From positions 1-19,821 of the forward strand of contig JAXDLK010000084.1 in assembly GCA_034666665.1 (NCBI GenBank): DNA of 19,821 nucleotides, given 5' to 3'. Numbering within the stretch: the first letter of the stretch is position 1; the number at the start of each line of letters is the position of its first letter. Source of the stretch: JAXDLK01 sp034666665 (GTDB lineage: Bacteria > Desulfobacterota > Binatia > JACPRU01). Below the pieces are notes generated by a model that saw only the letters and a list, made by a program, of their open reading frames with translations, had not been told where the DNA came from and did no database searches. Below, in pieces: positions 8,448 through 15,972 of the stretch. The position numbers were made by a program, and so were the translations under genes.

Positions 8448-9566
8448 TTAGTCCTCCGGTGCGAGCTCTCCGCCGCTCGTTTCCACCGAAGACGCCGCCA
8501 TCCGTGCCACGAGATCGTGCGGGTCGGTGCCGCGCCGGTAAAAGACGAGCGGATAGTGGATGCTCGTGAGCCCCGAGGCGATCGGCGGCAGCTTCCACGC
8601 GCCGACGGCTTGCTGGATCGATCGGAGGAGCGGAAGCGAGTCGAGACCCGCCGGCGTCGGCCGCACGTACACGACGTGGCCGTCCGCGGCGACGGTCATG
8701 TGCAGGATGACGGCTCCTTCCGAGGTTTCGCCGCCCTTCACGAGATCGTCGTACGGCTTCGCGAGCTCGCCGAGATGGCCTTCGACGATCTTGCGGATCG
8801 TTTCCGTCGAACGTTGGGAATTGCCGGCACCCGCGCCGACGATGCGGATCCCGAGCTCGTCCGCGATCGCCACGTTGCCGCCGGGAACGACGCGCACGGG
8901 AACCGTGGGCGCGGGCGCCGCCGGCCCGCTTCCGGTCGTCGTCGTGCGAAGCGCGCCGCCTCCGATCGCAAGCCCGAGCGCGACGATGATCGCGGTCGCG
9001 CCGCCGAGCAGGATCGATCGCCGCCGCGCGCTTCTGCGCTGCTGAACCGCTTGCTCGACGGCGAACATCTCTTCCGGCGTCAGCCCGGCGGATCGCGCCG
9101 TGCGCGCCCCGGCGGGTGGCGGCGGATGCGGCGCGGGCGACGGACCGGCGACCTTGGGTGCGGCCGGGACTACGCCGGCGAGGCTCGCGCCGCAGAGCTC
9201 ACAGACGTGGTCGCCGACGGAGACGGTGGCGCCGCACGCCGGGCAGTGTAGCGTCTCCCCGCCGCGAGCGGGGGGCGTGGGCCGGACGGTGCGGGCAGAC
9301 GCACCGTCGACCGGAGCGCCGGACACGCCGCCCGGCGGCGGCGGGGTGGGAGCGGCAGGCGTGGCGGGCTGTGCGACGGACGCTCCAATTCCGGCGCCGC
9401 ACGACGGGCAGAACGCATCTTCCGGCGCCACCGTGGCACGGCAGTTCGCGCAGCTCGGCAATGCCGGAGCGCCGGTCGATCCTTCCTTCGCCACGAGCAC
9501 GTCGCCGCAACGCCGGCAGAACTTCTTGTCGGCCGGATACTCCTGAGCGCAGCTCTCGCAGTGCAT
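8448..9566 (-). CDS. Zinc-ribbon membrane protein with AgmX/PglI-like C-terminal domain
   Basis: This 372-aa protein starts at the ATG at 9566, two bases beyond the stop of the lipoprotein gene, so the two are probably coupled. It has three CxxC...CxxC zinc ribbons: C3/C6/C17/C20, C39/C42/C53/C56 and C108/C111/C122/C125. A Pro-rich spacer separates the second and third, and another Pro-rich stretch precedes an Arg-rich cytosolic flank and one transmembrane helix (about 184-204). The C-terminal 110 residues (about 255-345) contain 'EGAVILHMTVAADGHV' and 'AVGAWKLPP', the pattern of the AgmX/PglI C-terminal domain, a TonB-like periplasmic module common in myxobacteria. Topology would be cytosolic ribbons and periplasmic tail. 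A link between the inner membrane and envelope partners is inference; the ligand of the ribbons is unknown. Confidence 0.83.
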   Translation of the reverse strand: MHCESCAQEYPADKKFCRRCGDVLVAKEGSTGAPALPSCANCRATVAPEDAFCPSCGAGIGASVAQPATPAAPTPPPPGGVSGAPVDGASARTVRPTPPARGGETLHCPACGATVSVGDHVCELCGASLAGVVPAAPKVAGPSPAPHPPPPAGARTARSAGLTPEEMFAVEQAVQQRRSARRRSILLGGATAIIVALGLAIGGGALRTTTTGSGPAAPAPTVPVRVVPGGNVAIADELGIRIVGAGAGNSQRSTETIRKIVEGHLGELAKPYDDLVKGGETSEGAVILHMTVAADGHVVYVRPTPAGLDSLPLLRSIQQAVGAWKLPPIASGLTSIHYPLVFYRRGTDPHDLVARMAASSVETSGGELAPED

Positions 9567-9568
9567 GG

Positions 9569-10447
9569 TCACGGCGAGGATTTCGCATCGAGGCCGAGCG
9601 CCGCGCGCGTCTCCTTGTCCGCTTTGCCGGTCACCGGCAGACCGTAATCGCGCTGAAACGACTTCAATGCCGCGACGGTTTCCCCGCTCATCCGCCCGTC
9701 GACCGTGCCGGGATCGTGCCCGAGCTCCTTCAGGCGTTCCTGCACCGCGACGATCGCGGGATCGCGCACGACCTCGGCCGGGATCTCCACCGTCGTGGTC
9801 GCCGGATTCGGGACGGCAGCGACGACGAATCGCGTCTCGCGGACGTCGCGGCGCTTGCCGGCGCTGACGCGATTCCGCACCACGTACGTCCCCGGCTTCG
9901 CGGAGCGCGGCAGGCCGATCGACGCGCGCGTGCGCCAGCCGCCGGGCTCGCGCGTCTGGCTGTTCGGCTTCGTCGCGGCGAGCACCTTGCCTTGTTTCAC
10001 CACCTCCCAGTTCTCCTGAACCGTGACCTCGCTCTCGTCGCTCAGGAGCGCGTACTCCATCTCGAACGTCAGCGATTGACCGGGAGCCGCCTTCGTCGGC
10101 GTGACGCTCGCGTCGCGCAGCTTCAGAACGGTGCCTTGCGATTTCTTGTAGTGAAGAGCCTTCGCCTCCTCGCCGGCGCTCCGCGTCTGCTGCGCGCGGT
10201 ACTGCGAGAGCGCGACGGTTGCCCAATTAGCGGCGGCGTCGACGAGCTGGCTCTCCGCGTCGCCGCCGCCGCTGCTGCCCCCGGTTCGGGCGAGACGATT
10301 GCCGGTCTCGTGCGCGATCCGGGCCATCGTCTGGTTGATGCGCCGCATCTCCGGCGACGAGCAGGCTGCGACGAGACCCGCGACGAGAACGGCGGCCGCA
10401 CGGCGCGCCGTGCGCGGGCGATCAGCGAGTTTGCTCGGCACCGTCAC
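9569..10447 (-). CDS. Lipoprotein with C-terminal peptidoglycan-binding domain
   Basis: This 292-aa protein begins with a basic segment, a hydrophobic stretch (17-28) and a lipobox VAAC with lipidated Cys29. A middle region (about 105-212) is beta-rich, with 'GQSLTFEMEYALL', 'GWRTRASIGLP' and 'KPGTYVVRNRV' resembling an immunoglobulin-like or transglutaminase-associated sandwich. The C-terminus (about 233-286) is a PG_binding_1 domain: VQERLKELGHDPGTVDGR, then VAALKSFQRDYGL. It should sit in the periplasm, bound to a membrane by its lipid and to the wall by its C-terminus. The GTG at 10447 overlaps the kinase gene end by 26 bases and has a GGGGG ribosome site about 10 bases upstream; a second GTG at 10441 would drop two residues. 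The signal sequence is unaffected by that choice. Confidence 0.85.
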   Translation of the reverse strand: MTVPSKLADRPRTARRAAAVLVAGLVAACSSPEMRRINQTMARIAHETGNRLARTGGSSGGGDAESQLVDAAANWATVALSQYRAQQTRSAGEEAKALHYKKSQGTVLKLRDASVTPTKAAPGQSLTFEMEYALLSDESEVTVQENWEVVKQGKVLAATKPNSQTREPGGWRTRASIGLPRSAKPGTYVVRNRVSAGKRRDVRETRFVVAAVPNPATTTVEIPAEVVRDPAIVAVQERLKELGHDPGTVDGRMSGETVAALKSFQRDYGLPVTGKADKETRAALGLDAKSSP

Positions 10448-11666
10448 GCTCGATCGGCCCCCATTCGGCATCTTCCTCCTGCACGGGTTGTCGCCGGCGC
10501 ACGATGCGCGCGGGCCGCCGCTCCGGCTGCTCGACGCGTTCCGGAACCTCGGCGACGGGCGGCGGCTCCGATTCCGGAGGCGGCTCTGGTTCCGGCGGCT
10601 TCTCGCGCGCGACGCGATCTTCGATCGGCGGCGACGGCGCGGCAGGCGCCGGCTCGGCCGTCGGACGCCGGGCGATCTCCGGTTCGGGCTCGCTCGTGTC
10701 GAAGAGCTCCAGCGGGCTCTTCCCCGCAACCACGCTCCATATCCACACGACGACGACCGCGATCCCGAGGACGACGATGGGAACGAGAACGCCGCTCCGC
10801 GATCCACCGGCGGCCTGCTCCTGCATGCGCACGAGGTCGCGCTTCACGAGCTCGGCGGCGGAGGGCCGCTCGCCGGCCTTCGGCGCGAGGAGCCCGCGGA
10901 GCTCGCGGCGAAGGCGCCGCGGGATGGCGCGGGGAAGACGCGGCACGCGTCGTCGTGCAGCGATCGCATCCGACTTCGTCGCTCCCATCGCGAGGGGCTT
11001 TCCCGTGGCGGCGGCCGCGAGCACGAGGCCGAGGCTGTAGACGTCGGAGGCAGAACCGACGTCGGCGCTGGCGAGCTGCTCGGGCGAGGCGAACGTGAGC
11101 TTGCCGCTGAACGACTCCCCCGCCGCGCCGTCGCCGCCGGCGCTGGCGATGCCGAAGTCGATCAGCTTCGCGGCGTCCGCGCGTCCTTCGGGAAGGATGA
11201 TGTTGTCGGGCGAGACGTCGCGGTGAACGATGCCGCGGGCGTGTGCCGCCGCGAGACCCCGCGCCAGACGGCCGTGGAGCTTGCGGACCTCGTCCTCCGG
11301 AAGCGCGCCCCGTCGTGCGATCGCGTCGGACAGCTTGTCGCCCTCGGCGAACTCCATGACGAGGTAGACGCGACCGCTCTCGTCCTGGAAGAGGCCGTCG
11401 TATTGCACGATTGCGTCGTGGCGGAGCTCGCGAAGCATGCGCGCCTCCTCGACGAAGAGGCTCCGCGCCGTCTGACTGTCGACCAGCTCGCGACGGACCA
11501 CCTTGACCGCGTGCAGCGTCCCGAGCTGCCGGTGACGCGCGCGATACACCTCGCCCATGCCGCCGGCGCCGATCCGGTCGAGCACCTCGTAGGTGTTCAG
11601 CAGGACGGCGCCGTTCGCGAGCGTGTCGGTGGACTCGTTTGCGGAGCTCACTTCGTTTTCCACCAT
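10422..11666 (-). CDS. Transmembrane Ser/Thr protein kinase (PknB-like)
   Basis: This 414-aa protein has an N-terminal kinase domain (about 25-285) and one transmembrane helix (293-313). All core motifs are present: glycine loop GAGGMGEV (33-40), Lys55 in AVKVV, helix-C Glu74, catalytic HRDVSPDN (148-155, D150) and DFG (170-172). The HRDVSP form, with Ser in place of the usual Lys after HRD-x, is familiar in myxobacterial kinases. The post-helix tail (about 325-400) is Pro/Glu-rich with no PASTA repeats, so no obvious wall-sensing domain is attached. It is followed by the overlapping lipoprotein and AgmX-like genes, so phosphorylation of envelope proteins is a reasonable inference. The ATG at 11666 uses GGAG at 11672-11675, which lies in the tail of dispersed repeat B. 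Confidence 0.92.
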   Translation of the reverse strand: MVENEVSSANESTDTLANGAVLLNTYEVLDRIGAGGMGEVYRARHRQLGTLHAVKVVRRELVDSQTARSLFVEEARMLRELRHDAIVQYDGLFQDESGRVYLVMEFAEGDKLSDAIARRGALPEDEVRKLHGRLARGLAAAHARGIVHRDVSPDNIILPEGRADAAKLIDFGIASAGGDGAAGESFSGKLTFASPEQLASADVGSASDVYSLGLVLAAAATGKPLAMGATKSDAIAARRRVPRLPRAIPRRLRRELRGLLAPKAGERPSAAELVKRDLVRMQEQAAGGSRSGVLVPIVVLGIAVVVVWIWSVVAGKSPLELFDTSEPEPEIARRPTAEPAPAAPSPPIEDRVAREKPPEPEPPPESEPPPVAEVPERVEQPERRPARIVRRRQPVQEEDAEWGPIERDGAEQTR

Positions 11667-11667
11667 T

Positions 11668-11766
11668 CCCTCTCCCCCCGTCCGCGGGGGGGACGCGTTG
11701 CGAGCTGGCGAGCAACATCTGCGTCCCCGAGCTCCTCCGCGAGGGCGAGGGTTCGGGTGAGGGGGG
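11668..11766 (-). repeat. Dispersed intergenic repeat, copy B
   Basis: Read on the - strand, this block runs from CCCTCACCCG to GGGAGAGGG and matches copy A over nearly its whole length, including ACCCTCGCCCTCGCG and a GATGTTGCTCGCCAGCTCGC core. It lies head-to-head with copy C, 16 bases apart, so 11668-11890 forms a long imperfect inverted repeat. It ends one base before the kinase start codon. Confidence 0.75.
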
Positions 11767-11782
11767 ACGACGGTGCGGGCGT

Positions 11783-11890
11783 CACCCTCTCCCGGCGCCT
11801 TCGGCGCCGACCTCGCGCTCGCGCGCAGATGCTCGCGGGCGCAACCTGCTGCTCGCTAGCTCGCAGCGCGCCTCCTCCAAGGGAGAGGTG
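11783..11890 (+). repeat. Dispersed intergenic repeat, copy C
   Basis: It begins CACCCTCTCCC and ends AAGGGAGAGGTG, with the core AGATGCTCGCGGGCGCAACC and CTAGCTCGCAGCGCGCCTCC diverged from copies A and B. It contains an extra perfect hairpin with a 7-bp stem (11793-11799 with 11803-11809, loop TTC). It lies 33 bases beyond the stop of the Pro/Gln-rich gene and could help end that transcript. Confidence 0.7.
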
Positions 11891-11923
11891 AAGACTCGCC
11901 AACGACTCATCGATCATCGCCGA

Positions 11924-12757
11924 TCACTTCGCCGGCCTCGGTTGCTGCGGTCGCGCTTGCTGCTGCTGCGCGGGTGGCTGCTGCCGCGCCTGTTGTCGCT
12001 GCGCCGCTTGCGACTTCGCTTGCCGTACCGCGTCCGGATTCGAGGCGCGGTACTCCTTCGATGCGGAAGGAGAGCGTTGCGGCTGCGCCGCACCGGCCGA
12101 GGGCTTCTGCGGCGGCGGCGACGGCTTCCGCGCCGGTTGCGCCGCCGGAGGCGGGGGAGGTTTCTGCTGCCGCTGCGGGTCGGCTCGCACTTGCGGCTGT
12201 GACCGTGGCGGCTGTGCGGAAGGCTTCGGCTGCGGCTGCGGTCGTGGCGGCTGCGCGGGCGGTCTCGGTTGCACCTGTGGTCGCGGCGGCGGCGATGAAG
12301 GCTTCGCCTGCGCCGGTTGCGGCCGCGGCGCGAACGCCGGCTGAACCCGCTGTAGTGGCGGTGCCTGAGGTCTCGCGGCCTGCGCTGGCGGTTTTTGCTG
12401 CTGCGGCGGCGGCTTCTGCTGCGGCTGGGGCTTCGCGGCTGGTTGCGGCTGGGCCTTCGCCGGCGCCTGCGGCTGGTTCGACTTGCTCGGTTGAGCCACC
12501 GGCGCGCTCCACTTCGCCTGCGTCGCCGGCTTCGGCATGGCGCTCACGTCCTCGGGGCGTGGCGTCGGACGATGCGGCGGAGGGGCCTTGTCGGCCTTCC
12601 GTAAGTCGTCTTTGAATTTCTCCTCCATCTTGTGCTCGTGCTCCTCGCGCTTGCGCTTCGCGTCCTCTCCTTCCTTGCGGACCTTCTCCATGTGCGCCTG
12701 GTACGCTGCCTCGGAGAGGCGCCGCGCCTCCTCCTCTTCCCGCTTCTTGCCGATCAT
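11924..12757 (-). CDS. Pro/Gln/Ala-rich low-complexity protein with charged helical N-terminus
   Basis: I do not recognise a family for this 277-aa protein. Residues 1-58 are almost all charged (KKREEEEARRLSEAAYQAH and onward) and should form a single helix or coiled coil. Residues 59 to about 240 are Pro/Gln/Ala/Lys repeats in irregular PQPQ, PPPQQQKPP and RPQAPP runs, without a constant unit. The tail (241-277) returns to helical Gln/Ala/Arg sequence, including KEYRASNPDAVRQAKSQAAQ. There is no signal peptide or membrane segment. The ATG at 12757 follows GAAGGGA. The 37-base gap after the small membrane-peptide gene places it in the same operon. Such proteins are often scaffolds or span the periplasm; nothing here shows which. 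The opposite strand also stays open because of base composition, but its translations are simple Ala/Ser/Arg repeats. Confidence 0.68.
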   Translation of the reverse strand: MIGKKREEEEARRLSEAAYQAHMEKVRKEGEDAKRKREEHEHKMEEKFKDDLRKADKAPPPHRPTPRPEDVSAMPKPATQAKWSAPVAQPSKSNQPQAPAKAQPQPAAKPQPQQKPPPQQQKPPAQAARPQAPPLQRVQPAFAPRPQPAQAKPSSPPPRPQVQPRPPAQPPRPQPQPKPSAQPPRSQPQVRADPQRQQKPPPPPAAQPARKPSPPPQKPSAGAAQPQRSPSASKEYRASNPDAVRQAKSQAAQRQQARQQPPAQQQQARPQQPRPAK

Positions 12758-12794
12758 GTCGGTTCCCTTCTCGGCAGCGACACCGCGCCGTGCG

Positions 12795-12917
12795 TCAGGG
12801 TTGCATCCAACGATACGTCTCCGCCACGCGGGCGAGGAAGCGATTCGTAAACCCGGTGAAGTAGAGGACGGCGAGAACGATGATCACGATTCTCAGCATC
12901 CGGACGGCTCCGCGCAC
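12795..12917 (-). CDS. Small single-pass membrane peptide (40 aa)
   Basis: Translation from the GTG at 12917 gives a 40-residue peptide with a basic start (MRGAVRMLR), a hydrophobic helix (about 8-22, IVIIVLAVLYFTGF) and a polar tail ending ETYRWMQP. The start is favoured by GAGGAG at 12923-12928, five bases away and overlapping the stop of the VirD4-like ATPase gene; the ATG at 12899 would give 34 residues. No family is recognised. The composition, start signal and tight fit between two operon genes argue that it is translated. A role as accessory subunit of the neighbouring membrane ATPase is inference. Confidence 0.62.
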   Translation of the reverse strand: MRGAVRMLRIVIIVLAVLYFTGFTNRFLARVAETYRWMQP

Positions 12918-12922
12918 GCCTG

Positions 12923-12928
12923 CTCCTC
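12923..12928 (-). promoter_or_regulatory. Shine-Dalgarno site for the 40-aa membrane peptide
   Basis: GAGGAG on the - strand, spaced five bases from the GTG at 12917 and overlapping the TGA of the upstream ATPase gene. It decides the start in favour of GTG over the internal ATG and indicates coupled translation. Confidence 0.6.
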
Positions 12929-14891
12929 ACGATTCCAGCGGGTGAACCTTCCAGCGGAGTTTTTGCTTCGCCACCTGGCCGCGCGAGGCCAGGTGGACGA
13001 CGCTCTCGCAGAAATCGATGCCGTCGCTGCGAAACGGCACGGCGAGCTCCGTGAAGACTTCCTTCCGCACGCGCTGATCATACTGCGCCGCAGCGCTCTG
13101 AGACGAAGAGAACGAAGCGATGCCGCCGAAGCCGGCGCCGCGACCGCCTCCCCCCGAGCTCGTGCTCTGCATCATCACCAGCGACTGCCCGAACAGGTTG
13201 GAGGCGTACTCGTTCGTGGTGTTGTCGGTGTTTCGCAGGAACATCTTGACGGCGCAGTTGCCGAGCAAGTTCATCACCGGCGCCGTGTCCTCCTTCAGCT
13301 GTTTCAAGAGCGCGGGCAGGTTCTGCGTGGCGATGATGTTCGCGTGACGGCTCTGCCGCGAGCGCTCGAAGAAGTCCGCGTCCCCCTTCCCCGGCGCGAC
13401 GGTGAAGAACGCCTGGAATTCGTCGCAGAGGAAGAAGCTCGCGCGCTCCTTGTTCGGGTGCTTCAGCACCTCGCGGTAGTATTCGAGCTTGAGGAACGTG
13501 TTCACGACGCGCGACATCGCTTCCTTGTCGGCGATCGGCATGTGCACGTAGAGGATCTTCCCCTGACCGAGCACGTCGGGGACGCGGATCGTCGAGCGGC
13601 CGCCGAAGAGCCAGACGTACGGATCCATCAGGAACGGATCGATCATGTTCGTGATGTACGCCTGGATGCTCGAGCGCGTTTCCGGCGCGAGCTCCGTCCA
13701 CTCCGAGTTGAAGAAGACCGCCGTCCGCCAGCTCGGATGATCTTCGGGGAAGCGCAGCAGCCGCTCGTCGATCTTCGCCTGGCTGCCCGCGAGCTCGCCG
13801 ACGTCGGCGAACGTCGGCGGCTCGCCGTCCGCGTTCGTCGCGCGCACGAGCGCGATCGCGTGGCGGATGAACTTCTTCGCGGAATCGATCCAGAAACTGT
13901 CCTGCGCCTTCATGCCGAGCGACTCGAGCACCGCGGCGAAGCGGGACGAGAGCTCGAGCTCGTCGTCGTCGGAATCGAAGGGATTCCAGCGGATGCTGTT
14001 CTCGGGCGCCGCGACGTCGAGGACGACGAGGTCGCCGCCGCGACCGTACTTCTCGCAGACGAAGTGGATCTTCCGGTGGAAGTCGCCCTTGGGATCGAGG
14101 ATCAGCGCGCTCGGCTTTTGCGCCAGCCCGCAGGTGGATGCGAGCATGCCGTCGACCAGCGCGTTCAACACGCACACGGTCTTTCCGGTGCCGCTCTGAC
14201 CGAAGACGATGCAGTTCTTGTAGAAGTCCTCCCACGACCAATCCATGCCGCCGGCGTGGAACTCGTAGTCGCGGACCGCCTCCACCGTCCGTCGCGGCGG
14301 CGCGTTCTCGTGTTTCTCGAGATCCTTCAGGTTTCGCGGCGTGTAGCCGGACGTGGCGATCTGCTCGCCGAGCAGATGGTAGCGCTGCAGCGTCTCGCTG
14401 ATCATCACGTCGCCGGCGAACGCGAACAGCGGAAGGCCCGCGAGCGACAGCCACCACACGGTGTTCGTGAGCTCGGAGAGCGCGTCGAGCGCGTGGAACT
14501 GCGGCCACGCCTGGAGCACCCACAAGGCCGTCGAGCCGACGAACGCCAGCAGCACGTAGGCCACGACCCGCGTCACGCGCCCGAGCGAATGAAGGTAGAG
14601 CTGCCACGATTTCTCCAGCGCCGGACCGCAGTCCTCGTAGCGCCAGCGGTAGAGCTTCTGCAGGTACTGCTCGAGCGGCGTCGTCATGTGGTACAGGAAG
14701 ACGAGCGCCGCGCCGAAGTACGCGATCGTCATCCCGAGGCGGAGCTCCGGACCGAGCGACTGCTTCGGCAGCACGTGGATCGCGGCGAGGATCGCCAGGC
14801 ATCCGCCGGGGATCTTGAAGAACTCGCTGCGGATCTGCTGCAGGCTCTGATCCGCGCCGATCGCGCGGGGGAGCGCGTCAGTCGCCGCCAC
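12927..14891 (-). CDS. VirD4/TraD-like membrane ATPase (type IV coupling protein family)
   Basis: This 654-aa protein has an N-terminal membrane domain with two to four hydrophobic segments (about 28-44, 54-68, 107-126, 143-160), then a P-loop motor. Walker A is GQSGTGKT (231-238), followed by the coupling-protein hallmark LILDPKGD (263-270) and NPFDSDDDELE near 303. Walker B is FFLCDE (486-491), and ATQN (521-524) is the usual sensor Gln. A Gly/Ser-rich stretch (575-600) precedes the tail. Type IV coupling proteins are hexameric RecA-like motors that feed DNA or protein to a secretion channel. No relaxase or channel gene is seen here; it is flanked by an AAA+ protein and a 40-aa membrane peptide instead. 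The GTG at 14891 is preceded by AAAGG and overlaps the AAA+ gene by 14 bases. Confidence 0.85.
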   Translation of the reverse strand: MAATDALPRAIGADQSLQQIRSEFFKIPGGCLAILAAIHVLPKQSLGPELRLGMTIAYFGAALVFLYHMTTPLEQYLQKLYRWRYEDCGPALEKSWQLYLHSLGRVTRVVAYVLLAFVGSTALWVLQAWPQFHALDALSELTNTVWWLSLAGLPLFAFAGDVMISETLQRYHLLGEQIATSGYTPRNLKDLEKHENAPPRRTVEAVRDYEFHAGGMDWSWEDFYKNCIVFGQSGTGKTVCVLNALVDGMLASTCGLAQKPSALILDPKGDFHRKIHFVCEKYGRGGDLVVLDVAAPENSIRWNPFDSDDDELELSSRFAAVLESLGMKAQDSFWIDSAKKFIRHAIALVRATNADGEPPTFADVGELAGSQAKIDERLLRFPEDHPSWRTAVFFNSEWTELAPETRSSIQAYITNMIDPFLMDPYVWLFGGRSTIRVPDVLGQGKILYVHMPIADKEAMSRVVNTFLKLEYYREVLKHPNKERASFFLCDEFQAFFTVAPGKGDADFFERSRQSRHANIIATQNLPALLKQLKEDTAPVMNLLGNCAVKMFLRNTDNTTNEYASNLFGQSLVMMQSTSSGGGGRGAGFGGIASFSSSQSAAAQYDQRVRKEVFTELAVPFRSDGIDFCESVVHLASRGQVAKQKLRWKVHPLES

Positions 14892-15972
14892 GCGAGCCTT
14901 TCCCGCCGCGCGGCGCCGGCTCCTCGGTCTCGTCCGACTCGGCGGGGATCTCGATCGCGGCCGCTTCCGCGACCGGCCCTTCCTCGTCGGCGGCACCGAT
15001 GCGCATCGTCCCGTCCTCGTCGACGAACAGGCGGACGCGCGCGACGCCGGCTTCCTTGGCCGCCAGCATGGACTCGCCGAGCATCTCGTTGATCACGCGG
15101 TCGAGCTCGCGGACGCCGAACTTCGACAGTTTGTTCCCCTTGCTCATCGCTTCGACGATGAACTGCGGGTCGACGTAGGCGAGCTCGAGCTCGTACTCCT
15201 TCGCCAGGTTCTCCATCTTCTGCGCCGCGATGTCGGCGACGACGAGTCCCTCGAGCGGCTGGAAGACGTACACGCGATCGATCCGCCCGACGATCTCGGC
15301 GCGGAACACCTTGGTGTCGGCGAGGTGCGATTTCACCGCATTCACCATCTCGTGATAGTCGGCGATCTGCTCCTGCAGCTTGCCGATCGCGTCCGACTCC
15401 GCATTGCTCGTCAGGATGATGATCGACTGCGTGAAGTCGGCGACCTTGCCGGATCCGGCTTCGGTCAATCGACCGTCGCCCATCATCTGCAGGAAGACGT
15501 CGAAGACCTCGCTGACGGCCTTCTCGATCTCGTCGAACAGCACGAGACGCTTCGGATTGTTGAGCACCGCGCGCGTCAGCTGCCCGCCTTGCTGCGAGCC
15601 CACGTATCCGAGCGGCGACCCGATCAGCCGCGTCACGCCCTCGGTCCCCTTGAACTCGCCCATGTCGAAGCGAAGCATGTTCCTCTCGTCGCCGTAGAGG
15701 TACTCCGCCATCACCTTGGCGAGCTCCGTCTTTCCAGTGCCCGTCGGCCCGAGGAAGAGCAGGTTCGCGATCGGTCGCTTCCGCTGCGCCTTGCCCCACT
15801 GCAGGCGGATCAGCCGCGTGACGTCGTCGATCACGTGGTCCTGTCCCTTGACGCGCCCGCGGAGCGCGGCGCGCATCTCCGCCTCGTCGATCACGCGGCG
15901 CGCGCCCGATTGCTGCTTGCCGAGGAGCTCCTTCAGCTTTTCGAGGTCGGTGATCTTGGCGAGATCGGTCAT
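14878..15972 (-). CDS. ClpB-D2-like AAA+ ATPase (single ring, catalytically complete)
   Basis: This 364-aa protein is a single AAA+ module plus small domain, matching the second ring of ClpA/ClpB/ClpC. It shows Walker A GPTGTGKT (75-82), pore-loop GYVG (122-125, Tyr123), Walker B LVLFDE (143-148), sensor-1 Asn190, an arginine finger at Arg230 in GRID, and sensor-2 Arg288 in FGVREL. Every residue needed for hydrolysis and substrate threading is there. It lacks the Clp N-domain, first ring and middle domain, and no ClpP-type gene is nearby, so unfolding or complex remodelling is more likely than degradation. The C-terminus is acidic then Gly/Arg-rich. The ATG at 15972 has GGGAG eight bases upstream and shares ATGA with the end of the amber-interrupted frame before it. 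Confidence 0.9.
   Translation of the reverse strand: MTDLAKITDLEKLKELLGKQQSGARRVIDEAEMRAALRGRVKGQDHVIDDVTRLIRLQWGKAQRKRPIANLLFLGPTGTGKTELAKVMAEYLYGDERNMLRFDMGEFKGTEGVTRLIGSPLGYVGSQQGGQLTRAVLNNPKRLVLFDEIEKAVSEVFDVFLQMMGDGRLTEAGSGKVADFTQSIIILTSNAESDAIGKLQEQIADYHEMVNAVKSHLADTKVFRAEIVGRIDRVYVFQPLEGLVVADIAAQKMENLAKEYELELAYVDPQFIVEAMSKGNKLSKFGVRELDRVINEMLGESMLAAKEAGVARVRLFVDEDGTMRIGAADEEGPVAEAAAIEIPAESDETEEPAPRGGKGSRGGD

Noticed and set aside
8313..11890. CRISPR array, considered because of the repeated blocks.
   Set aside because: Three copies of about 100 bases in mixed orientation with genes between them; no short regular repeat-spacer pattern and no cas genes.
9116..11891. Long + strand frames over the zinc-ribbon, lipoprotein and kinase genes.
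   Set aside because: Arg/Ala-rich shadows; the opposite strand carries complete zinc ribbons, lipobox and kinase motifs.
12927..14891. Conjugation or integrative element suggested by the VirD4/TraD-like ATPase.
   Set aside because: No relaxase, VirB/Tra channel, integrase, tRNA-linked attachment site or direct repeats are visible in the window.
12537..15092. A very long open frame on the + strand (851 codons) opposite the VirD4-like gene.
   Set aside because: It is the complement of the ATPase gene; its translation is Arg/His/Glu-rich with no motif, while the - strand shows Walker A, DPKGD and Walker B.
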